From Bacilli bacterium (lineage in GTDB: Bacteria; Bacillota_I; Bacilli_A; ML615J-28; CAG-313), in contig JAGBDV010000020.1 in NCBI GenBank assembly GCA_017937305.1, forward strand, positions 1 to 57,308: a DNA stretch of 57,308 nt, in the 5' to 3' direction. The notes beneath the pieces are model-generated. The model saw nothing but the letters and a program-made list of their open reading frames with translations. It had not been told where the DNA came from and did not search any database. A program made the translations under genes and the position numbers. Numbering within the stretch: the first letter of the stretch is position 1; each line of letters starts with the position of its first letter. Positions 24,828 through 33,347 of the stretch are shown here, piece by piece.

Positions 24828-25775
24828 ATGAAAAAACATTTAAAGAAATTTGGCTGTGGTATCCTTATTGGAATTAGTAATTTAATTCCAGGATTCAGTG
24901 GCGGTACAATGGCATTAATTTTAGGAATATTGGAAGAATTTACTTATGCTGTGTCACTTTTTACTAAACATCCTTTTAAATCTATTAAAGAATTATGGTC
25001 ATTAGCTATAGGAATCGCAATTGGAATTATTATTGCTACATTCACAGTTGTTGTATGTTTAGAAAAATGGCCTATTATTACTGCTAGTTTCTTTGTAGGA
25101 TTAGTTCTTGCGTCAATGCGCATAGCTTTGAAAGAGACTAAAGGTGTAGCTCCTAAAATATCAGATTTTCTTTCTTTATTAATTTGTTTTTTAGTTTCGT
25201 TATCTCTTCCATTCTTAAAAAAATTAGGTTTTGAAATTAGTATATCTGATCCTAATATTTTAATTATGTTATATATTTTTGTTGTTGCGGCTCTTGCAGC
25301 AGCTACTATGATGATACCAGCTGCAAGTGGTTCTTTAATAATGTTGGCATTTGGTATTTTCGCAAGTATTTTAGAGGAGTTAAAAGAAACTTTAACATGC
25401 CTTATGAATTTAGATTTTATGGGAATACTATCACATTTTGATGTGCTTATTCCATTTGGACTTGGATGTTTATTTGGAATTATCTTAGTATCTAAGTTTA
25501 TGTCTTATGCTTTTAAACACCATAAGAGTACAATATGGTATGGTATTTCAGGATTATTAATTTCTTCATTTTTTACAATTTATTATGATGCTTATGAATC
25601 TCATTTGATTAATAATATAGATGCATTTATGGATAATTTAGTGATTAATATAATGTTAGGGTTACTTATGATTACTATTGCTTATGTTGGATTAAACTTT
25701 ATTATCAAATATTCAGATAAATTATCTAGTAAAAAAGAAGAAAAAGAATCAAATATTGAAGAAAAAGTTGCATAA
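24828..25775 (+). CDS. DUF368 membrane protein, PopT-type undecaprenyl-phosphate translocase
   Basis: This 315-residue polytopic membrane protein opens with the DUF368 signature GILIGISNLIPGFSGGTMALILGI and has about eight hydrophobic segments, with a conserved internal repeat AATMMIPAASGSLIMLAFGIF that mirrors the N-terminal motif (N/A-x-x-P-G/A-x-S-G). DUF368 proteins have been shown to recycle undecaprenyl phosphate across the membrane (PopT). ATG 24828 with GAGGA at 24818-24822. The C-terminus is Lys/Glu-rich and cytosolic. It sits 2.7 kb before uppP, which makes undecaprenyl phosphate, so both lipid-carrier recycling steps are encoded near each other. Family assignment is firm; translocase function is taken from the family. 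Confidence 0.85.
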   Translation: MKKHLKKFGCGILIGISNLIPGFSGGTMALILGILEEFTYAVSLFTKHPFKSIKELWSLAIGIAIGIIIATFTVVVCLEKWPIITASFFVGLVLASMRIALKETKGVAPKISDFLSLLICFLVSLSLPFLKKLGFEISISDPNILIMLYIFVVAALAAATMMIPAASGSLIMLAFGIFASILEELKETLTCLMNLDFMGILSHFDVLIPFGLGCLFGIILVSKFMSYAFKHHKSTIWYGISGLLISSFFTIYYDAYESHLINNIDAFMDNLVINIMLGLLMITIAYVGLNFIIKYSDKLSSKKEEKESNIEEKVA

Positions 25776-25806
25776 AGTCTAAAGAATTAATATCTTTGGA
25801 CTTTTT
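25773..25806 (+). terminator. Rho-independent terminator after DUF368 gene
   Basis: AAAGTCTAAAGA (25773-25784) pairs with TCTTTGGACTTT (25792-25803) with one wobble, followed by T residues. The first arm overlaps the stop codon. Confidence 0.78.
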
Positions 25807-25831
25807 GTCATTCTATATAACAATAATTTAC

Positions 25832-25860
25832 TTGAATTAATAATGATGTTATGTTATAAT
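25832..25860 (+). promoter_or_regulatory. Sigma-A promoter for the cps-type operon
   Basis: TTGAAT at 25832-25837, a 17-bp spacer, and TATAAT at 25855-25860. It probably drives 25887-31863, as no terminator is seen until 31846. Confidence 0.78.
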
Positions 25861-25886
25861 AAACATATAAAGTGAGGACTTAAAAA

Positions 25887-27071
25887 ATGGAATATATTGA
25901 ACAAAATAATTCTCAAAATACTAATGAAGGTATTTCATTCTTAGAACTATTGTCTTTAGTAAAGAAGAATCTAGTTTTAATTTTAGTTGTAACTGTTTTA
26001 TTTACAGCTTGTGGTGCAATCTATGGCAAATTTGTAAAAAAACCAGTTTATTCTGCTACTGCAACTGCAGTTATTCAAGTAGATAATAGTTCTTTATCGG
26101 AATATAATGCATTTGTATATGCACAATACTTAGTTAATAGTATGTCAGAATTTATCATTTCAGATAATGTTACAAAAGAAGTAGCAAAAGAATTAATAGA
26201 TGAACAATATGAAATTTCTCATACAGAAAAAGAAAATAGTATTGTTCATTATAGTAATAAAGAACAAAAAGAAATTTCTGAACAAAATTATCAAAAGATG
26301 ATTACTTCTAAAGCTAATGCTGTTAAAAGTGGGACAAAGATTACTACTAAGGATGAGAGTTTAATTATTAAAATTACTTACAGTAAAGAAGAAGAAAATG
26401 AAAATACTCCTGATGAAGTATTAAAAACTGTAGGTTTAATTATTGAAAAAACTCAAGAAGTTGCAAAGACATATAAGAATCAAACTCCAACTCGTAAGTT
26501 CCCTGTTGCAGAATCTGAAAATGCAATAATGTATGCTTATGAACAAAAATATAACTTAACACCTGTAAAGGATGCTGAAGGAAATATTATTAGTTATGTA
26601 GGCGATAAGTCTTTTACAGCGCTAGAATTAAATGATATAGTAAAAAATGAGGCAAGAATCTTACGCAACAATTTTGTTGTTTATTATGATGGAGATTCTT
26701 TAGTTCTTGCAATAAAAACAACTGAAGAAAGTCAAGAATTAGATTCAACTATTGCTAGTCATAGTTTAGTATATTTAAATGATTATGCTCTTAAAAACCC
26801 TGTAGAAAAATATGTTGAAGAATATTTATATCCCGTATTTGCTAATAAATTAGTTGAAATGAATAATCAACCTACTTTTGCTACCAAATCAACAAAGACT
26901 TTAATTATTACTGTTATTGCATTTATTTTAGGTGCGGCAGTATCATTTGGTGTGATTTTATTAAGATACTTACTTGATGATACATTTAAATCTAGAACTC
27001 AATTAGAAGCTATTACTGGTATTAATGTACTTACTTCAATTCCTAAATTTAATGCAAAGGAGGATGAATAA
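25887..27071 (+). CDS. YveK/CapA-type polysaccharide co-polymerase, tyrosine-kinase modulator
   Basis: This 394-residue protein has the Wzz-like layout: a cytosolic N-terminus, a transmembrane helix at about residues 28-47, a long extracellular helical domain beginning KKPVYSATATAVIQVDNSS, and a second transmembrane helix at about 338-360, followed by a short cytosolic tail LLDDTFKSRTQLEAITGINVLTSIP. That tail is where such proteins activate their partner BY-kinase. It is larger than YveK (about 234 residues) because the extracellular part is expanded, with a charged stretch near residues 115-175. GTGAGG at 25872-25877 precedes the start. The next gene is the matching kinase. Confidence 0.83.
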   Translation: MEYIEQNNSQNTNEGISFLELLSLVKKNLVLILVVTVLFTACGAIYGKFVKKPVYSATATAVIQVDNSSLSEYNAFVYAQYLVNSMSEFIISDNVTKEVAKELIDEQYEISHTEKENSIVHYSNKEQKEISEQNYQKMITSKANAVKSGTKITTKDESLIIKITYSKEEENENTPDEVLKTVGLIIEKTQEVAKTYKNQTPTRKFPVAESENAIMYAYEQKYNLTPVKDAEGNIISYVGDKSFTALELNDIVKNEARILRNNFVVYYDGDSLVLAIKTTEESQELDSTIASHSLVYLNDYALKNPVEKYVEEYLYPVFANKLVEMNNQPTFATKSTKTLIITVIAFILGAAVSFGVILLRYLLDDTFKSRTQLEAITGINVLTSIPKFNAKEDE

Positions 27072-27072
27072 C

Positions 27073-27792
27073 ATGTTATTTAAGAAAAATACAAAATATC
27101 AAAACAGAAAAAATGTTATTGTTGTAGATAAAGAAAATAATGATGTTATTACTGAATCTTTTAATCGTTTAAAGGATAATATTTTATTCTTTAATGCAGA
27201 TAATAAGATTAAAGTTATTCAAATTAGTTCCTCTACTGCTTGTGAAGGAAAAACAACTGTTATATCAAATTTAGCTGTTACTCTTGCTTCTAATGGTTTA
27301 AAAGTTTTATTAGTTGAGGGTGATTTAAGATCTCCAAGAGTTCATCGTCCATTTAATTTAGATAATGAATTAGGTATTTACGATTATATGATTCAAAATA
27401 AAAAATTTGAGGAAATTGTAAAACATACTTCATATAATGTTGATGTTATTACACGTGGTGATAAAATTTCTAATCCTTCTGCAGTTATTTCCTCACTTAA
27501 ATTTAGAAATTTAATCGACACTGCTAAAGAAACTTATGATTATGTTTTGATTGACTGTCCTCCAGTTCTAGATATTTCAGATTATATTCATATCTGTGCA
27601 CTTACTGATGGTGCATTATTCTGTGTTGCATATGGACAAACAAAGAAACATCAAGTAAAAGAAGCCATCAATCTTTTAAAACAAACTCAAATAAATATTT
27701 TAGGTACTGTTTATACAATGGTTGACACTAAAGAAAATGGATATTATACAAGTGGCCATTATTCAAATTATTACTTAAAGAATAAAGAATAG
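27073..27792 (+). CDS. CpsD/CapB-family bacterial tyrosine kinase
   Basis: This 239-residue BY-kinase has Walker A SSTACEGKTT (53-62), Walker A' VLLVEGDLRSPR (78-89), Walker B YVLIDCPPVLD (157-167) and a C-terminal tyrosine cluster (Y224, Y225, Y230, Y233, Y234), the usual autophosphorylation site. Walker A' normally reads D-x-D-x-R; here it is E-G-D-L-R, a mild change. The kinase works with the YveK-type modulator encoded just upstream and is reversed by the CpsB-type phosphatase just downstream; together they control extracellular polysaccharide assembly. AGGAGGATG at 27058-27066 sets ATG 27073, one base after the upstream stop. Confidence 0.87.
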   Translation: MLFKKNTKYQNRKNVIVVDKENNDVITESFNRLKDNILFFNADNKIKVIQISSSTACEGKTTVISNLAVTLASNGLKVLLVEGDLRSPRVHRPFNLDNELGIYDYMIQNKKFEEIVKHTSYNVDVITRGDKISNPSAVISSLKFRNLIDTAKETYDYVLIDCPPVLDISDYIHICALTDGALFCVAYGQTKKHQVKEAINLLKQTQINILGTVYTMVDTKENGYYTSGHYSNYYLKNKE

Positions 27793-27801
27793 GTGAATGA
27801 A

Positions 27802-28482
27802 ATGATTGATATTCACTCCCATGTGATATTTGGAGTTGATGATGGTGCGAAGAATCTTGAACAATCGATAAATATTATAAAAGAAGAAATTGATAACGGA
27901 GTCACTGACTTAATTTGTACTCCTCATTATCGTTTAGGAATGTTTAATTCATCAATTGAAGATATTAATGAAAACTTTAATTTATTAAAAGAAGAAGTTA
28001 AAAAACAAAATTTAAATATTAATTTATATTTAGGAAGAGAAGTTTACTTTGATAAGTCTATTTATAAAAATTTAGATTGTTTTAAAACAAATAATAATGA
28101 TGTTATTTTATTAGAATTTTCATATCATGAAGATCCTGATGTTGATGAAATTTTATACAATTTAACTCGTTTAGGATATATAGTGATAATTGCTCATGTA
28201 GAAAGATATAGTTATTTAAAACTTGATGATTATAAACGCTTAAAAGATAAAAATATCTATTTCCAAGTTAATGCATCTACGATAGTCGGAAAATCAGGAT
28301 TTAAAAATAAAAGACTTGCATTTAAATTAATTAAAGATGGTCTAATTGATTTTATTTCTAGTGATATCCACTATAGTAGAAATAATTTCTTAAAACAATC
28401 ATATGATGTAATATATAAAAAATTTGGTAAAGAGATAGCTAATAAATTATTTAAAACTAATGCTGAATTTTTAATTAAATAA
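27802..28482 (+). CDS. CpsB/CapC-family PHP-type protein-tyrosine phosphatase
   Basis: A 226-residue manganese-dependent phosphatase of the PHP fold. It opens with MIDIHSHVIFGVDDGAKN, the H-x-H-x-x-x-x-x-D-D-G motif of CpsB/YwqE, and continues with CTPHYRLGMF, LLEFSY, VIIAHVERY (H-x-E-R-Y) and FISSDIHY (S-D-x-H). These supply the trinuclear metal site. ATG 27802 follows AGGTGA at 27791-27796. It dephosphorylates the BY-kinase encoded upstream. All three partners are present and adjacent, so the regulatory circuit is complete even though no glycosyltransferase gene lies in this window. Confidence 0.87.
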   Translation: MIDIHSHVIFGVDDGAKNLEQSINIIKEEIDNGVTDLICTPHYRLGMFNSSIEDINENFNLLKEEVKKQNLNINLYLGREVYFDKSIYKNLDCFKTNNNDVILLEFSYHEDPDVDEILYNLTRLGYIVIIAHVERYSYLKLDDYKRLKDKNIYFQVNASTIVGKSGFKNKRLAFKLIKDGLIDFISSDIHYSRNNFLKQSYDVIYKKFGKEIANKLFKTNAEFLIK

Positions 28483-28496
28483 AAGAGGGATGTTAA

Positions 28497-29321
28497 ATGA
28501 ATGAAAAATTTTTAGAAGTACTTAAATATTTATTTTTAAGTCTTCTTCAAGGAATCACTGAAGTATTACCAGTATCTTCAAGTGGTCACTTGCAAATAGC
28601 TAGTGAAGTTTTAAAAATTAAAGATAATGCGGTGACATTAAGTGTGTTTTTACATCTTGCATCACTTTTAGCAGTAGTTGTTTATTTAAGAAAAGATCTA
28701 ATCGAACTTATTAAAGGTTTTTTTGGGTTCTTATTTAAAGATAAAATAAAATTTAAAAATCAATTTATGCTTGCTATTTATTTAGTAGTAACAACGTTAA
28801 TTTTAGTTTTATTTACAGTTTTAATGAAACTATTTGGTTTTGATTCGTCACCATTATGGTTAGTTGGATTATGTCTGATTATTAATTCTACTTTATTATT
28901 TGTTTTTGGTAAGTTTACTGGAACAAAAAAATTAGACGAATTATCGCTTAAAGATGCAGTAGTTGTTGGGTTGTTTCAATGTGCTGGATCATTTGCAGGG
29001 ATATCAAGAAGTGGTTCATGTCTATGTGGCTGTAATGTAAGTAAAATTGAAAAACAAGCTAGTGCAAAATATGCATTTTTACTGTTTGTACCAACTATGG
29101 TTGGTGCAACAGTTTTAGAACTTGGTAATTTTAAAGATTTATTTATTAATAATGAAAATATTTATTTATATTTAATGAGTTTTATTGTTACTTGTGTTAC
29201 TACATATTTAGCATTTGCATTTTTAAAAAAAATAATTAATAAGGGGAAAATAAGTTACTTTGGTATATATTGTTTGATAATTGGTATTATCACTTTTGTA
29301 TATGCATTAGTAACTCAATAA
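28497..29321 (+). CDS. uppP: Undecaprenyl-diphosphatase
   Basis: This 274-residue integral membrane enzyme has the two UppP (BacA) signature regions: LLQGITEVLPVSSSGHLQIA (about 17-36) with the catalytic Glu and Ser, and FAGISRSGSCLCGCNVSKI with the conserved Arg-Ser-Gly. It removes one phosphate from undecaprenyl pyrophosphate to renew the lipid carrier for peptidoglycan and other wall polymers; some members give bacitracin tolerance. AGAGGGATG precedes the ATG. The first periplasmic motif LLQGITE and hydrophobic profile match the family length of about 270. Its place within the cps-type operon fits a role in envelope polymer synthesis. Confidence 0.92.
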   Translation: MNEKFLEVLKYLFLSLLQGITEVLPVSSSGHLQIASEVLKIKDNAVTLSVFLHLASLLAVVVYLRKDLIELIKGFFGFLFKDKIKFKNQFMLAIYLVVTTLILVLFTVLMKLFGFDSSPLWLVGLCLIINSTLLFVFGKFTGTKKLDELSLKDAVVVGLFQCAGSFAGISRSGSCLCGCNVSKIEKQASAKYAFLLFVPTMVGATVLELGNFKDLFINNENIYLYLMSFIVTCVTTYLAFAFLKKIINKGKISYFGIYCLIIGIITFVYALVTQ

Positions 29322-29325
29322 AAAT

Positions 29326-29967
29326 ATGAATCAAGGGAAAATATTGGGGTTGATAATTGCTTTTGATTTAGATCGAGATGGTAATGAATTTGTTATAAGG
29401 GGTTCATTAGGGTTCTTAAATAAACCACTAATTATGTTAACGAATGAAGTTTTATCTTTATCTAATGTAAATAATGTTATTATTTATACAAATCCAAAAG
29501 GAATTATTTTTAAAAACATTTTAGGTAAAAATGTCAAATATATAGTTAGAAAAAATAATTATTTATACACATCAAATAATATCTCAAAAGATTTTGATGG
29601 ATTGTTAAATGAAGTAAAGGATATTTTAGTAATTGATCCAAAGTATCCTTTATTAGATGATAAAGTAATAAAAGAATTATTACTAAAACATAAACATTGT
29701 TGTAGTGACCTTACATATATAAAAGGAATATATAATGATACATTGAATATTCCTAATATTTTTGTGATTGATAAAGATTTATTTTTGGATATTTTTAGTA
29801 ATGAATTTTATCCGAAAAATATTAACATTTATAAAGTAATTGACATTTGCTTATCAAAACAGAAATTCTTACAGTTTATAGATCCAGTTTATGTTTATAA
29901 AGTATCAATGGTTTCTAATCAAAAAAATCTTGATGATTTAGAAGCATTGCTAATTAACAGAAAGTAG
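29326..29967 (+). CDS. Divergent NTP-transferase-fold protein
   Basis: A 213-residue protein with weak similarity in layout to sugar or cytidylyl nucleotidyltransferases (IspD/CMP-NeuAc synthetase type): an N-terminal strand GKILGLIIAFDLDRDG, a helix with LSLSNVNNVIIYTNP, and a segment LVIDPKYPLLDDKVIKELLL that matches the (V/I)-x-x-D-x-x-x-P-L(L/V) motif of that fold. The glycine-rich nucleotide loop L-A-x-G-x-x-x-R is missing, so it may be inactive or regulatory. The ATG at 29326 is four bases after the uppP stop and has no clear ribosome binding site, suggesting translational coupling. It is followed by a sugar kinase and a real nucleotidyltransferase, which supports a sugar-nucleotide link. 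Function not established. Confidence 0.4.
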   Translation: MNQGKILGLIIAFDLDRDGNEFVIRGSLGFLNKPLIMLTNEVLSLSNVNNVIIYTNPKGIIFKNILGKNVKYIVRKNNYLYTSNNISKDFDGLLNEVKDILVIDPKYPLLDDKVIKELLLKHKHCCSDLTYIKGIYNDTLNIPNIFVIDKDLFLDIFSNEFYPKNINIYKVIDICLSKQKFLQFIDPVYVYKVSMVSNQKNLDDLEALLINRK

Positions 29968-29977
29968 GTAAAAATAC

Positions 29978-31135
29978 GTGGGTAGAAAAAAATTTCCACT
30001 TCCAAATGTAGTTTTAAGTGAATATTTTAAGTTAGAAAATATTATTGATGTTTATCCATATGGAAACGGTCATATAAATCACACTTATTTAGTCGAGTTT
30101 CCAACTTGTAAATACATTATTCAAAGAATTAATGATGATGTATTTGCAAATCCATTTGCAGTAATGAATAATATTGAACTAGTTACTTCACATATTCGTA
30201 AAAATGTTATTTATAATGGACAAGATGCAAGAACTTGCGTTTTAACAACAATTCTTACAAAGTATGGTCAAACTATGGCAATTGTAAATGATGAATATTG
30301 GCGTTGTACAAGATTTATTGAAGAAGGAATAACTTATGATTATACAGATAATCCTGAAATCTTTGAAGAAGCAGGAAGAGCTGTTGGGTTATTTCAACGT
30401 CATTTAGATACGTTTCAAGCAAGATTATTAGTTGATACGATTAAGAACTTCCATAATACACCAAATCGTTACAATACATTTTTAGATACTATTAAAATTA
30501 ATAGAGTAGATAGGGTAAAAGAATGTCTAAAAGAAATAGACTTTGTGAATGAACGAAAAAATAAAATTGATGTTATTATAAAGCTTCTTCATGAACGTAA
30601 AATTCCACGTCGCGTAACACATAATGATACAAAACTTAATAACATTATGATTGATAAGGTTACTAATAAAGCATTAGGACTGATAGATTTAGATACTGTT
30701 ATGAAGGGGTCATTACTTTACGACTATGGAGATGCTCTTCGTTGTGGAGCTTCAACTGCAGAAGAAGATGATGTGAATTTAGATAATGTAAAGGTGAATA
30801 TGGAATTTTTTAAAGTATTTACTAGGGGCTATCTAAGTGAAGTTAAAGGTATAATTGTTGATGAGGAAATTAAAAAGTTGGTTTATAGTTTCTTTTTAAT
30901 GTGCTTCGAAGTAGGAATGAGATTCTTAACAGACTATATTGATGGAGATAGATATTTTAAGTTAACTCATGAGCAAAAACAAAAACGACCTAATATTAAT
31001 TTAGAACGTGCGAAAAATCAATTGAAATTAGCTTATGAAGTCGAAAAAAACTATCAAGAATTGACTACTATTGTTAATGAAATATTAAGCCAATTAGGTT
31101 ATCGAATTGTTTTAGATCCTGAGGAAATAATATGA
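29978..31135 (+). CDS. APH-family sugar kinase, N-acetylhexosamine 1-kinase (NahK)-like
   Basis: A 385-residue kinase of the aminoglycoside phosphotransferase fold. The N-terminal lobe has YGNGHINHTYLVE and KYIIQRIND (ATP-binding Lys region). The catalytic loop is RRVTHNDTKLNNIMID with Asp in H-N-D-x-K-x-x-N, and the metal motif is LGLIDLDTVMKGSLLYDYGDALR. GASTAEED and FLTDYIDGDRYFK further match the NahK-like subgroup, which makes GlcNAc-1-phosphate or GalNAc-1-phosphate. Start is GTG 29978; no ATG or TTG gives a better fit, and a TAGGT sits ten bases upstream. The downstream GlmU-like gene overlaps by four bases (ATGA) and could turn HexNAc-1-phosphate into a UDP-sugar, so I infer a GlcNAc/GalNAc salvage pair. 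The exact sugar is unproven. Confidence 0.7.
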   Translation: MGRKKFPLPNVVLSEYFKLENIIDVYPYGNGHINHTYLVEFPTCKYIIQRINDDVFANPFAVMNNIELVTSHIRKNVIYNGQDARTCVLTTILTKYGQTMAIVNDEYWRCTRFIEEGITYDYTDNPEIFEEAGRAVGLFQRHLDTFQARLLVDTIKNFHNTPNRYNTFLDTIKINRVDRVKECLKEIDFVNERKNKIDVIIKLLHERKIPRRVTHNDTKLNNIMIDKVTNKALGLIDLDTVMKGSLLYDYGDALRCGASTAEEDDVNLDNVKVNMEFFKVFTRGYLSEVKGIIVDEEIKKLVYSFFLMCFEVGMRFLTDYIDGDRYFKLTHEQKQKRPNINLERAKNQLKLAYEVEKNYQELTTIVNEILSQLGYRIVLDPEEII

Positions 31136-31863
31136 AAAATATAATTATTTTAGCTGCTGGAAAAGGTACAAGAATGAAAAGCGATTTGCCGAAATGTGCA
31201 TGCTTAATTCTTGGTAAACCAATGATTAAGTATTTAATCGATTCTTGTATTGAAGCAAATATTGATAATATTATTGTTGTTATTGGTTATAAGGGTGAAA
31301 TTATAAAAGAAATTTTATCTGAATATCCAAATATCATGTATGCCTATCAAAATGAGCAATTAGGAACAGGACATGCATGTATGATGACGGAATCTTTATT
31401 AAAAGATAAATCAGGATCTACAATTATTGTTCCTGGTGATATGCCACTAATTGGAAAAGAAAATTTAATAAATTTATATAATCATCATAATGAGTTTAAT
31501 TCTGCAATGACAATTCTTTCATCTATCTTTGATAACCCTTATGGATATGGTAGAATTGTTAGATGTAATGGAAATGTCATTTCAATCAAAGAAGAAACTG
31601 ATGCAACAAACGAAGAAAAATTAATTAATGAAATCAATACAGGATTATATGTAGTAGATAATAAAAAGTTATTTTATGCGTTATCTTTAATTGATAATAA
31701 TAATAAAAAGCAAGAATATTACTTAACTGATATTGTTAAAATTTTAAGTAAAAGTGATATTGTTGATGCAGTAGTGGTTCCGTATGATTATCATTTAATT
31801 GGAATAAATGATCAAGATACTTTGTTGCTTGTAGAAAATGAATTAAAAAATGCTGTTAAATAA
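31132..31863 (+). CDS. GlmU N-domain-like sugar-1-phosphate nucleotidyltransferase
   Basis: This 243-residue protein starts MKNIIILAAGKGTRMKSDLPK, the L-A-A-G-x-G-T-R-M-x-S-x-x-P-K signature of GlmU uridyltransferases, and continues with YAYQNEQLGTGHACMM, VPGDMPLI and YGRIVR, then NEINTGLYVV. It lacks the left-handed beta-helix acetyltransferase half (full GlmU is about 455 residues), so it only transfers the nucleotide. It is probably UDP-GlcNAc or UDP-GalNAc pyrophosphorylase acting on the product of the kinase upstream. A four-base overlap with that gene argues for coupled translation. Confidence 0.8.
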   Translation: MKNIIILAAGKGTRMKSDLPKCACLILGKPMIKYLIDSCIEANIDNIIVVIGYKGEIIKEILSEYPNIMYAYQNEQLGTGHACMMTESLLKDKSGSTIIVPGDMPLIGKENLINLYNHHNEFNSAMTILSSIFDNPYGYGRIVRCNGNVISIKEETDATNEEKLINEINTGLYVVDNKKLFYALSLIDNNNKKQEYYLTDIVKILSKSDIVDAVVVPYDYHLIGINDQDTLLLVENELKNAVK

Positions 31864-31877
31864 CAGCATTTTTTTAC
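31846..31877 (+). terminator. Rho-independent terminator after the sugar-activation genes
   Basis: AAATGCTGTTA pairs with TAACAGCATTT around the stop codon (about 31848-31858 with 31861-31871), followed by T6. It closes the operon that begins at 25887. Confidence 0.85.
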
Positions 31878-31971
31878 ATTTAGTTAGAAAAAATTTGATA
31901 AATAATTATCTTTTTTTTAATAGTTAATTTTTAAAAAAGATTTAAAATAATTTTTAATATTAATAATATGG

Positions 31972-31977
31972 TATAAT
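31972..31977 (+). promoter_or_regulatory. Extended -10 element for hypothetical gene
   Basis: TGG-TATAAT lies 23 bp before the ATG at 32001; the -35 region is AT-rich without a clear hexamer. Confidence 0.45.
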
Positions 31978-32000
31978 AAACATAAGTAGGGGGGATAAAA

Positions 32001-32969
32001 ATGAAAAGAGTATATGTTCAAGTAAAAAGAATAATTAATAATATTGATTTTAATAAAATAATTGATAATTTTGAAAAATGTTCTTTTTTAATTAAGAAAA
32101 ATAATTATTTATATGGATTAGATGATAAATATCTAACTGACAAGAAGGATTTTATAATAATAGATAATAAATTTTATATTATCTACGAAGCAAAAGAAAC
32201 TGATACAATTAAAGATATTGTAATTGGTACTATTTTAAAAATGTATGAAAATCAAAGAAAAGAAATAGATTTAAGTGATAAAATATTAAAAATATTAACA
32301 CTTTCAAAGAATAATGATTATTATATTAATAAGTATCAACAAAACTTATTAATATCAAGAATATTAAAGAAAGATAAAACTATTATTAACGAATGCTGTT
32401 CATTAATAAATTTAAGGGAAACTGATCAAATTGTTCAAATTGAAAAACAAATTGAATCTGAAATTGGAAAGAAGAAGTATTTAGAATATAAATTATTAGA
32501 AAGATTTAAGTATGATGAATATATGCTTAAACTGCGCGATATTTTTGAGTGCTTAGAAGATCCAACTAAGTTATTTGAATACCCTTGTTATGTTGAAAAA
32601 TTTAGTATAGCATACTTGTTAGCTACAAATATTATAAAAGATTATAAATATAAATCCTGTAATGTTGAGGTGTTAAAACCATTATTCAGTTTTGAAAAAT
32701 TAATCATGGAAAATGATAAAAAGATAAAAAAATTATTAATGTATAAAATGATTAATGCAAAAAGGATTTTATTTACTGGAAAGGTAATAAAATTTAATTT
32801 AACTAAAGTTAAAGTATCAGAAAACTTATATTTTTTTCCTGATGAAATTACAATTATTTATGATAAAAAGATAATTAATAAAAAAGGAGATTTTATTTTA
32901 AAACTAAGTAATGAATTTGAAATAGAAGAAGGGTATGAATGCTTTTCAATTGATAAGATTTTAGCATAA
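32001..32969 (+). CDS. Hypothetical protein, lysine- and isoleucine-rich
   Basis: I do not recognise this 322-residue protein. It is cytosolic in character: no signal peptide or membrane helices. The N-terminal 75 residues look like a mixed alpha/beta unit (IINNIDFNKIIDNFEKC, then FIIIDNKFYIIYEAKE), the middle (about 80-215) is mainly helical and very charged, with KDKTIINECCSLINL and IEKQIESEIGKKKYLEYKLLERF, and the C-terminal 60 residues return to beta strands. AGGGGGG at 31987-31993 is a strong ribosome binding site. It stands alone between a terminator upstream and a convergent HTH gene downstream. The high content of Lys, Asn and Ile follows the genome's AT bias. Confidence 0.55.
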   Translation: MKRVYVQVKRIINNIDFNKIIDNFEKCSFLIKKNNYLYGLDDKYLTDKKDFIIIDNKFYIIYEAKETDTIKDIVIGTILKMYENQRKEIDLSDKILKILTLSKNNDYYINKYQQNLLISRILKKDKTIINECCSLINLRETDQIVQIEKQIESEIGKKKYLEYKLLERFKYDEYMLKLRDIFECLEDPTKLFEYPCYVEKFSIAYLLATNIIKDYKYKSCNVEVLKPLFSFEKLIMENDKKIKKLLMYKMINAKRILFTGKVIKFNLTKVKVSENLYFFPDEITIIYDKKIINKKGDFILKLSNEFEIEEGYECFSIDKILA

Positions 32970-32997
32970 AAAAAACTATTAAGAAAATCTTAATAGT
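32968..32997 (-). terminator. Terminator for the HTH gene (minus strand)
   Basis: ACTATTAAGA (32975-32984) pairs with TCTTAATAGT (32988-32997). The flanking A-run at 32968-32974 becomes a T tract on the minus strand, so it best ends the HTH transcript; a + strand role is weaker because no T tract follows there. Confidence 0.7.
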
Positions 32998-33334
32998 AGT
33001 TAATGAATATATTTTCAATCGATGGAAACTTAATAAAACACTTTTCTTCCTGCATTGTAATTAGCGGAGTAAAATCTAAAAGCTCAGAGACACTAATATT
33101 TAATGCTTTGCAAATACAGTCTATTTTATTTAGTGTTATATGCTTTTTTCCTCTTAGTAAATCATTTAAATAAGAATAGTTTAAATTTACTGCAATAGAG
33201 AAATTAAGTAATGATAAATTTGAACATAAAAGGAGATACTCAAGTTTTACTGCAAAAGCATCACTTAGCGGTACTCTATTAAAATCTATATTTATTATTT
33301 TATCTAGGAAATGTGCATATTCGATAGTTTTCAT
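32990..33334 (-). CDS. HTH (Cro/CI-type) transcriptional regulator
   Basis: This 114-residue DNA-binding protein has a Cro/CI-type helix-turn-helix at about residues 28-85: YLLLCSNLSLLNFSIAVNLNYSYLNDLLRGKKHITLNKIDCICKALNISVSELL, matching the XRE pattern with the closing L-x-K-I-x-x-I-(C/A)-x-A-L-x-(I/V)-S-x-x-(E)-L(L/F). It has a short N-terminal extension and a 30-residue tail with no known domain. The start follows AGGTGA just 14 bases after the end of tRNA-Arg(CCT), with no promoter or terminator in between, so it is likely transcribed together with that tRNA. Its targets are unknown. Confidence 0.78.
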   Translation of the reverse strand: MKTIEYAHFLDKIINIDFNRVPLSDAFAVKLEYLLLCSNLSLLNFSIAVNLNYSYLNDLLRGKKHITLNKIDCICKALNISVSELLDFTPLITMQEEKCFIKFPSIENIFINYY

Positions 33335-33347
33335 AATTCACCTATAA

